A DNA stretch of 64,000 nt from Pteria penguin. Lineage: Eukaryota > Mollusca > Bivalvia > Pterioida > Pteriidae. A program made the position numbers and the translations under genes. The notes under the pieces were generated by a model. That model was not told where the DNA came from, ran no database searches, and saw nothing but the letters and a program-made list of their open reading frames with translations. The stretch covers positions 34,923,596 to 34,987,595 of the forward strand of contig CM068582.1 in the NCBI GenBank assembly GCA_035048485.1, given 5' to 3'. Shown in pieces: positions 56,880 through 64,000 of this stretch (positions are counted from its first letter, which is position 1; each line of letters starts with the position of its first letter).

Positions 56880-57500
56880 AATTATTTGATCTATGTATAG
56901 AAGCTGTTTTGCTTTTAACGAAATTCAATTGCATTGTATAATAATCATTAAATGTAATTTTATGTATTAGTCTAGTTTCTTATTTGGTTCATTGCATGTG
57001 ATATTGATTAATTTGTTGAGAAAAATAATAAAAACTATATATAAACATTATTTTGGACATGGAAAATCCAGTTATTAAGATACCACTATATTCATTAAGC
57101 ACATAACACTCAGCAATGAGTAAAAAGAAGAAGAAAAATCTCACGATGCATTTCAAAGCAAAAAAAAAATAAAATTAATGAATAAAAATAGATAAATAAA
57201 ATATACAAAGAAACAGGATCTACAATCTGTTTGTGGTCGATACCAGGAAATTTGTCTTATTCTGAAACGATTCTCATTGCATTCAAATCATGGACCAAGC
57301 CCACGCTTGAATTGGCATTCCATATTAAGTACTACCCCTGACAGTGGTTCTACCGTATCAGTCATAGTCAGGTATCAAATCCTGTCAAGCGGGTACCTGG
57401 CGCGTGTAGTCTGCTCTCTTAGATCTTCTATTGATGCATTTTTTCTATAGTCGTGTTGCATATACGTCTTCTTTCTAATCAGCGGAGTTATTTCGATTTC
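56880..57500. other. No gene seen; A-rich runs
   Basis: AT-rich with A-rich tracts at 57120-57210. It would be intron or upstream sequence if the exon at 57508 is real. Confidence 0.4.
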
Positions 57501-57507
57501 ATTTTAG

Positions 57508-57671
57508 ATGTAGTTTGTACAGAAATGAAAGAACAAAAAAACTTTACATTGACTGCAGGAATGGAAGAAATGGGAGCAGAAGGAAAGCATGCTCTTAAAT
57601 TTGGGATTGTTCTGGGAGAAGATGAGGAGAGACAGCCTTTGTGGAAGGAATTTTCTCTTACACATATCAAG
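57508..57671 (+). CDS. Candidate internal exon of an unidentified host gene
   Basis: An open frame with protein-like composition reads VVCTEMKEQKNFTLTAGMEE, MGAEGKHALKFGIVLGEDEE, RQPLWKEFSLTHIK. It is bounded by a plausible acceptor (TTTCGATTTCATTTTAG, ending 57507) and a strong donor (CAAG|GTATGG at 57671/57672). The exon would be 164 bp. Residues are mixed charged and hydrophobic with no low complexity, and it does not overlap any repeat recognised here, unlike nearly every other open frame in the window. I do not recognise the family. No neighbouring exon was identified, so strand and splice sites rest on this stretch alone. It could also be a fragment of an unrecognised transposon. Confidence 0.45.
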
Positions 57672-57887
57672 GTATGGCATGTGTAACTGTGCTACTTTTT
57701 ACAGTTAATTCAAAAATTTTGAAACTTTAGCGCTAAACCATTTCCGAGATTCGTCTCCTTTTATATTAAATCTCAAAGAAGCGACAGTGGTCTGTTTGTA
57801 GTCAAGTGACAGAACGATATTCTTTGAGATTGGTTTCAAGAAAAATATAAAAAGTGAAAACAATATCCTTCTTACTTTGTAAAAGAG

Positions 57888-58113
57888 TCGGCGCAGCTTC
57901 TTTGGTAGTTTGCTTGATTCGTGGACAAGAGGGATTGGTTTGAATCCAACCGACGGCACATCGATATGCTGTGTTTCGGTGAAGCAGTGTAAAACATGGT
58001 CCTGTGTTTCTGTAGACATTGGCATATAAAGGACCTCTACTGCTTCGGTTGGTACCGTCCCATTTGTTTGCAGGGTATCATGTAAGTGAAATAATATTCG
58101 TGTGACGTAAAAC
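57888..58113 (+). mobile_element. tRNA-derived SINE, family 1 relative, followed by C/A/G homopolymers
   Basis: GTCGGCGCAGCTTCTTTGGT (A box), GGTTTGAATCCAACC (B box), TGCTGTGTTTCGGTGAAGCA, GGTCCTGTGTTTCTG, CTCTACTGCTTCGGTTGGTA, CCGTCCCATTTG, GTGAAATAATATTCGTGTGA and CGTAAAAC. Landmarks follow the reference SINE but the body has drifted. A C-run, an A-run and a G-run follow at 58115-58152. Confidence 0.8.
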
Positions 58114-58159
58114 AGTCCCCCCACCCACCAAAAAAAAAAAAAAAGGGGGGGGGTTACCC

Positions 58160-58570
58160 AAAACCAAAATAAAAGATGTTCTTTTGCATTAGTTTGAATT
58201 ACATACTACAGTGAGATTTCATCGGATGTGTAATTGAACAAATTGGATCAATAAACTCACCAGGAGTTTTGATGGAAACAGAAAGAATGATTATTAATAC
58301 CGTGGTTCAGCAGGGACCTAAAACAAAGGAAAAGAGGAGAAGGGGACAAAAGGGGCACAAGCCCCCCCCCCCCCCTTCCTTAATTTACCCCGCCTTAAAT
58401 TTACTGAGAAAATTAACATAAAAGTGTTCTTGCCATAAAATTTTATGGCAAAAATGCCGATGAAGTTGGAAGAATTTATTCCGAGAAATCCTTACAATTA
58501 TCAAAAAGAATTTATTCATAATAAAGATTCTAAGTAGTCCTCCAAAGGGAAGTCCAGTACATTGAAAGTA
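58160..58570. other. No gene seen; poly-C
   Basis: Poly-C at 58363-58376 beside AAAGGGGACAAAAGGGGCAC. A short palindrome, CCATAAAATTTTATGG, at about 58433-58448. Confidence 0.4.
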
Positions 58571-58577
58571 AAAGAAC

Positions 58578-58806
58578 ACAAACACTATATACTGCAAATT
58601 TTCGGCCTCACGACCTTTATCAAGCAATACAAGAGATGACAAATATATAGCTATGTAAAATCCTTGTCTGTGGTTTAAAATACGTTAGCTTCTGTATTTT
58701 TGAAACATAGACATGGATTTTACATACGGGTAGCTTTACATTTGTCATCTCTTGTATTGCCTGATAAAGGCCGTGAGGCCGAAACTTTGCAGTATAGAGT
58801 GTTTGT
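58578..58806. mobile_element. Foldback with about 88-bp arms carrying a hammerhead-like core
   Basis: Left arm 58578-58663 (ACAAACACTATATACTGCAA ... GTAAAATCC) and right arm 58715-58806 (GGATTTTACATACGGG ... CAGTATAGAGTGTTTGT) are inverted copies, roughly 90% alike by eye. The right arm contains CTGATAAAGGCC-GTGA-GGCCGAAAC (58761-58785), where GGCC/GGCC forms a stem. A partial dispersed relative lies at 43625-43690, so this family is present elsewhere. Confidence 0.8.
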
Positions 58807-58809
58807 AAT

Positions 58810-60280
58810 GCTTAAATTATGTGAATTTCTTATAATGGCTTTAATGGTTTAATTATGTGTATGCTATTTGAATTAATAAGATATATGTTATATTAAAGAA
58901 CTGGAATGTAAAATAAATTGTAAGGATATTTTTCTTTTAGTTTGTTAAGATTTTCAAAATGTTAATAACACTAGTTGTATGTTTGTATAGTATATTAAGC
59001 TAAGATGAACTAAAGAAAAGAATTTGTTGAAACTTTGCATGAATGATGTACAAGAAGTTGTGATTTTGCCAGACCCGCCAAGATTCAATCCAGGGAGTGA
59101 GGTTTAGAGGGGCACCCTCCTTTTTTTTTTTTCTTCTTCACCCAAATTTTTTCTTTAAACAGACAGGATACATCAACAAACCGAATGTATCAAAGTGATA
59201 TAAAAGGGTGTCTTTTGATATCATTCTGAAATCACTTTTGACGATTGTTTTGACATATTTTATTTTATTATTATTATTATTTTTTTTTGTTCTTTTATTT
59301 TCGTCTTGAAGATTGTATGTTTCCAGAATTGGGAGAAATAAAAGTTACTGAAAATAATTGTAATGCAAAAACTTATTCTGAAGATTTTTTCCAATTTTTT
59401 TTTAAATATTCTAAGCAGAGAGGATGGGATGGGAGTGTGATGATGTAGGTATGTTTGGGCCTTTTGTTGTCAGAGAGGATAATGTACTTTTTAGAGCAGC
59501 TTCATTTTTGATTGAAAAGATAATTTAGAAACAAAAGACTTTAATATATATTTTAATTCATAATCACATAGGAGTGTCCGCTAAATAGGAAGAAACACCT
59601 TAAAATTCAATCCCAGAAGCCAACGAACATTGTCAGTGGGGACGATTTAGGAAATGATTTAGAGACAAATTTTTGTCTTGCCAAAATTCATATATTTTAG
59701 GTCCTTTTCTCAGTTTTTGTAACAATATTCATTTTTATAGATCAACTATCACATGTTTCCTCTAGTACCATTAGATGTTATAAAATGATAACGATGAAAA
59801 TTGAATTCATTTTGTTTTTCGTAGAGCATAAATATAATGATGTATAGTTGAACATGGCGATGTGAGAACTACATCAGATGTATATGTCTTTTGACTGAAA
59901 GTAGAACAAAAGCATTTTCATATTTATTTTTATAAAACATGACTTTACGGATTTTTTCAGCAGTTAGAAAATTTTGTTTCTCTTCTGAGTTTGGGTGACG
60001 GTAACAACTTCTACATCGTGTTAATCCACATTCAGCTGGTCTGTGCGGGTTTGAAATATTTTGTGGTCTTTATACCTTTGGCTTTCACGGCGGATGCGGC
60101 TAGCCAGATAGGAGGTATTTGGTTTCACGTCTGATATTTAGTGTCCATGAATGTGCGCTGTTCTTAGCAACAAAGTGACAATTACTATCATACATGTATT
60201 TCATTAGCCCGAGGATCTCTGACCATGCAACAACATTTTATATCCGCTGTCTGTATTTTGGTCGGACCATATTCATTCAA
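58810..60280. other. No gene seen
   Basis: AT-rich with T-runs at 59120-59132 and 59268-59288 (ATT/T). No coding stretch. Confidence 0.45.
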
Positions 60281-60286
60281 ATCCCG

Positions 60287-60527
60287 ACGTAGCCGAGGGG
60301 TGACGTGGAACTGTCTGCTTACTGGATCGGCTGTATATCGAGGTATCCTGTCTTTCTGATGGGAAAGGAGAAACCGAGGCCCCGTGTCACAGTAGGTGTG
60401 GCACGTTAAAGTTCCTTTAGTGCTTCGGATGGGTCCGTAGTAGAAATTTCTATGCAATGTATCAGGCAGATGCCGGCACCACACTAGTATACCTGAAATA
60501 AATGTGGAGTGACGTAAAACGATAATC
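60287..60527 (+). mobile_element. SINE family 1, worn head, well-kept body
   Basis: CGACGTAGCCGAGGGGTGAC (A-box region), a damaged B box, ATCCTGTCTTTCTGATGGGA, CCGAGGCCCCGTGTCACAGT, GTGGCACGTTAAAGTTCCTT, GTGCTTCGGATGGGTCCG, ATCAGGCAGATGCCGGCACC and GTGGAGTGACGTAAAACG. No clear target duplication. Confidence 0.85.
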
Positions 60528-60667
60528 AATATACTCAATTTAGTTTTGAAGAATATGGGAGTTTCTTAGACAAATTACCAATAAAAAATACCGAGTATGA
60601 TTTAAATTTCCATTTTTATTCACTTGAATAGTAATAAAAGTTAGAAAAGAAAAGTCAAAGACCCTAA

Positions 60668-60831
<164 letters not shown>

Positions 60832-60834
60832 CTG

Positions 60835-62235
60835 GTGTTGCGAAATTCCATGAAATTATAAGACAGAAGGTAAAAAGGATTAGACTGATTACTGAAAGAC
60901 ATTGAGGTATAAATTCCTATGAAATGTTTTAAGGTATTTAACCCACGATAAGCCTGAAGTGACGAAATAAGTCATCAACAAAATACTTTTTGTTATGGAT
61001 GATTGTTATAGCAAAATGAATGTCGTCTTAGATGGCACTGATGTTTGTGACTGTAGGATTGTACGATATGAATGAGGATCAAGGGGTAATCTCCTCTTGT
61101 TATAAATTAAAAAAAAGAACAAAAACATGTCCTTGTATGAGAAAAATATAGTACTTGTAATTCCTATAAAGCAAAATACACACTTTAATTATCCATATCT
61201 GGATGGAATAAAATTATTTTTAAAAATCCTTATTTTGTAAGATGTTTCAAAACGATATATTCATGTCAGAGATCAAAGTTATATCTTCCGAGACCTAACT
61301 AGTGCATTTTATAGATTGAATACGTTAAAGTGACTTCCTTTCAGTAGTGTACATATAGGGAGATAAGAAAGCATGGATCGAAATGTCATATTTTTTTCTG
61401 TTTCTCCCTAGGTGTACAAAAATGGGTCATATAAAAGATCGATGGCTATTTAGACGCATAATATTAAGTTCTTTGTTTGAAAGCATTTACTCTACAACAA
61501 TCCCTCTCAAAATCACTCGCAGTTCAATCTCAAGTTCTTCGACGACATCTCTTTATTCTGATTTCATTGATCATACGGTATTACAGCTGATGACTGGGAA
61601 CTATTAACAGGATTGACGGAAATATCATCAGAATTAATTTAGTTATAAAATATGAACTCATTTAGAAATTTCTGATTAAAACAAATTCATTCCTCGAGCC
61701 ACTGTCTTTCATGACACTGATGATATACAGTTATCAGAGATGCTTAGTAAATTGAAATATCTGGTAACACAGCATTGTGATGGGGTTTGTTTGTTTGTTT
61801 ATTAACCTCAGGCTTATATATTTCACATACTTTGAGAAGTCATCTACCTGATTTGAGGATCCAAGATTTCACTCTAATCTGACAAACTTCATCTTTAGAC
61901 CGACTGCAAACATCAACACACTGAATGCATCAGATTGATCTAGAAGGGTTTTACAAGAAACGGTGTTTTTCGATCCATTTTCTTACTCAAATTGCGTTTT
62001 GTCACTACTTTTACATCTTTTGGATTCTCTTGCTGTAGTAAATATTTTGATTTTTTCATCGGCTATCATGATGTACGAAAGTATTTTAGAATTACATGGT
62101 ATTGTGTCTGGTTCAAATTTGAAATAAAATTTCTGATATCATGAATGGTACTTTTGTTAGACAATATTCCTATTTTATTTTCCAAATTTCTCATGTGCTC
62201 AAGATGCTCATGTCAGCGATGTAGGCCTATTTTGG
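60835..62235. other. No gene supported; one coding-like fragment near 61590
   Basis: At 61384-61607 there is an open frame after a TTTCTCCCTAG acceptor-like motif, and an overlapping frame at 61581-61640 reads ITADDWELLTGLTEISSELI before a stop. The composition looks protein-like but no family is recognisable, and the two frames do not join without a shift. The remainder is AT-rich. Confidence 0.35.
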
Positions 62236-62239
62236 TCTC

Positions 62240-62336
62240 TTGTTTACTGACAAGACAATGACGAGTCGCCGATGGGACTCGAACCTGGGACCTCTCGGCC
62301 AATAGAAAAACACGCTACCGACTGAACTACGCCGTG
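62240..62336 (-). mobile_element. tRNA-like SINE head, minus strand
   Basis: Minus strand: CGGCGTAGTTCAGTCGGTAG (good A box), GGCCGAGAGGTCCCAGGTTC and GAGTCCCATCGGC (good B box, GGTTCGAGTCC). The A-to-B spacing fits a tRNA-derived promoter. The SINE body after it is not one I can match. A real tRNA gene is unlikely because the acceptor stem does not close. Confidence 0.6.
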
Positions 62337-62349
62337 TATCTTTTGTGAA

Positions 62350-62515
62350 TGTGATTGGTAATGATTATATCACTATTCATTGCGTGATACAACATTGGTA
62401 ATGATTAATCACTAGTCATCATATGATGCAGCATGGGAAATGATTAATCATTATTCATCATATAATGCAACATTGGTAATGATTAATCACTATTAATTGT
62501 ATGAAGCAACACTGG
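62350..62515 (+). repeat. Minisatellite, about 40-bp unit, four copies
   Basis: CATTGGTAATGATTAATCAC then TATTCATCATATGATGCAA recurs at about 62353, 62394, 62432 and 62472 with moderate divergence. Confidence 0.85.
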
Positions 62516-62724
62516 TTCAGCCAGTAGAGCATTTATGGTTTTAAGTCGTACAAGGTTTTAAAAATGGGACGTTTAACTGACAGGACCCAATATGAATGGT
62601 ACTGGTATCTTGTGGAGCATCAAATCAAAATTGGCTTTGCTCGTATCTACTTTCTTCGTAATGGCAAATCAAGCACATTTTTGTCTTTATATAATATATA
62701 GGATGTAGAAGTGTATAAACATAC

Positions 62725-62946
62725 ATGTCAATACATCACACAATGGTTTCACTCATAAATATGGCACTTTTGTGGTTTTGTGTGATTTACACAAAAGCTT
62801 ATGAACCCTTTGATGTCGAATGCTGTCAAACGCTTAAAGAGATTTTCACAGAGGATGAAAATAATTCGCATGCCCTGAAACAGATCCTGCCGTGGGGTAC
62901 ATGTACTTTATTTAAGATAAAAGGACAATCTTTATTTTTTAAATAA
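62725..62946 (+). CDS. Candidate first exon or short ORF of a secreted protein
   Basis: The 73-codon frame begins MSIHHTMVSLINMALLWFCV and continues IYTKAYEPFDVECCQTLKEI, FTEDENNSHALKQILPWGTC. Residues 7-23 are hydrophobic after a short start and end near a small residue (TKA), like a signal peptide; the following stretch has Cys-Cys and charged residues, as in a mature secreted domain. It overlaps no repeat recognised here. If it is an exon, translation would leave it through a donor such as GG|GTACAT near 62899. No partner exon or family match was found. Chance cannot be excluded for an ORF of this length. Confidence 0.3.
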   Translation: MSIHHTMVSLINMALLWFCVIYTKAYEPFDVECCQTLKEIFTEDENNSHALKQILPWGTCTLFKIKGQSLFFK

Positions 62947-62949
62947 TTG

Positions 62950-64000
62950 ATTAAAATCTTATCTGAATCAATCATAATGTTAGCCCTTAATCCCATGAAC
63001 TCTGTCAATCTGCGGACGTAGAAAATAGTTGTAGCAGAAATATACGAGCATGGGCGGTCGTAATGAACTGTGAATTCTGTGGCAGTTTCCAAGATAAGTG
63101 TTATGTTGATGTTTTAAAAATTGACTCAGACATAGATTTTGTGTAATACATGTATCTCCGATCATTTTTATCTAATGCAGTAATGAAGGTATTAGGTTTG
63201 ATTTGGTAGGTTCCAGTGATGTGATTCCAGCTGATAGGGCGTGAAACAAGCTCAGACATTTATTGTTTACATTTCCGAGATTCAACAACAGAATGAAAAA
63301 GTATGAAAAGAAAAAAGGTTCTCACAAATCGTCTGCGATTTCAACTCTCAGATATCGTATTTATAAATGAAAACCGTAGGTTAGCAGAAAATTGAGGAGT
63401 CGTGTGTTCTTGTTTCAAAGATGACGGATAATCTTGAAGAGATGAAATTATACTTAATAGAATTCTAACTTAGTGAATGATTTCGTCCTTTGAAGTCTTG
63501 GTCATCGTAGAAGGAGACAGCGCTGCCATCTTGTGTGAAATTTCAGAATCGGTTTAATCACATGTTTTGCACCTCAGGTTACAGTGGTCAGCGTTCTGAC
63601 AGTTCTAATGCAACTATGAATATGAAATTGAGTGGCATTCTAGGTCCGTAGGAACCGAGGGTTGGGTGGGATGGGAGTGTTAGTCCCCCATTTATTGGTG
63701 GATCATGAACAAATTTGATCACTTTACGAATCAAATTTAAATCCAAAATTTGCCCCTTCCCCACTTTTGCAATTATTCAAACTACCCTGCACCAAAGAGG
63801 TGTAAGAGCAAAGTAGAAAGACTTATCGTAATTGCTCCTATAATATTTTGTTGCCAAGTAAATGCATTCAGGGTATTTAATAAGACCACTTTGAGTTTTT
63901 GCGATATCGTGATTTCGTATGTACTGGTGGTCATTATGACCATTACCTTGATTGCACGATAGCGTATGGGCAGAGTTGGTCACAAATAAAATCTTAAACA
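62950..64000. other. No gene seen; dispersed repeat fragment near 63690
   Basis: AT-rich sequence. 63690-63790 resembles 11600-11700 (AAATTTGCCCCTTCCCCACT against AAAGTTTGCCCCCCCCTTCC), probably one dispersed element. Confidence 0.45.

Noticed and set aside
57705..58124. 139-codon minus-strand frame
   Set aside because: It overlaps the antisense of the SINE at 57888-58113 and lacks any motif.

Overview
This window looks like animal nuclear DNA, most likely from a marine mollusc. It is AT-rich and has no bacterial-style gene organisation. It carries animal transposon classes (hAT, a non-LTR LINE, a Penelope-like retroelement, tRNA-derived SINEs, MITEs and foldback elements), long satellite arrays and many microsatellites. 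The mollusc assignment is inference: the SINE tails (GACGTAAAAC followed by CAAT/CAAC repeats) and the CTCACCTGAGT hairpin repeat are of kinds I associate with bivalve and gastropod genomes. No complete host gene was found. Two stretches could be single host exons (57508-57671 and 62725-62946).

Layout. 1-6.4 kb: a cluster of DNA-transposon relics, including a hAT element with an exact 8-bp target duplication (1080-2041), a second hAT deletion derivative with perfect 12-bp termini (5132-5923), and two opposed copies of a short CAGTGGCGGAT element on either side of it. 7.9-10.7 kb: a 5'-truncated, frameshifted LINE reverse transcriptase. 12.3-23.7 kb and 24.8-27.5 kb: two arrays of a 56-bp satellite (about 200 and 50 units) with higher-order duplications, separated by 1.1 kb that contains a SINE. 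27.5-44.5 kb: gene-poor DNA with many SINE copies from at least two families, small foldback elements and a degenerate minisatellite. 44.57-49.5 kb: a second satellite with a 70-bp unit (about 70 copies) that appears to have been amplified from the body of the local SINE. 50.3-56.1 kb: a dense nest of inverted-repeat elements that cut up a Penelope-like reverse transcriptase on the minus strand. 56-64 kb: more SINEs, a 158-bp TA tract, a foldback with a hammerhead-like core, and the two candidate host exons.

Nothing here acts as an operon or a multi-gene system. The main biology is genome evolution: satellite birth from a SINE, multi-level satellite duplication, and nested transposition whose order can be read from broken reading frames. 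All ORFs inside the satellites and SINEs are artefacts of the repeats.
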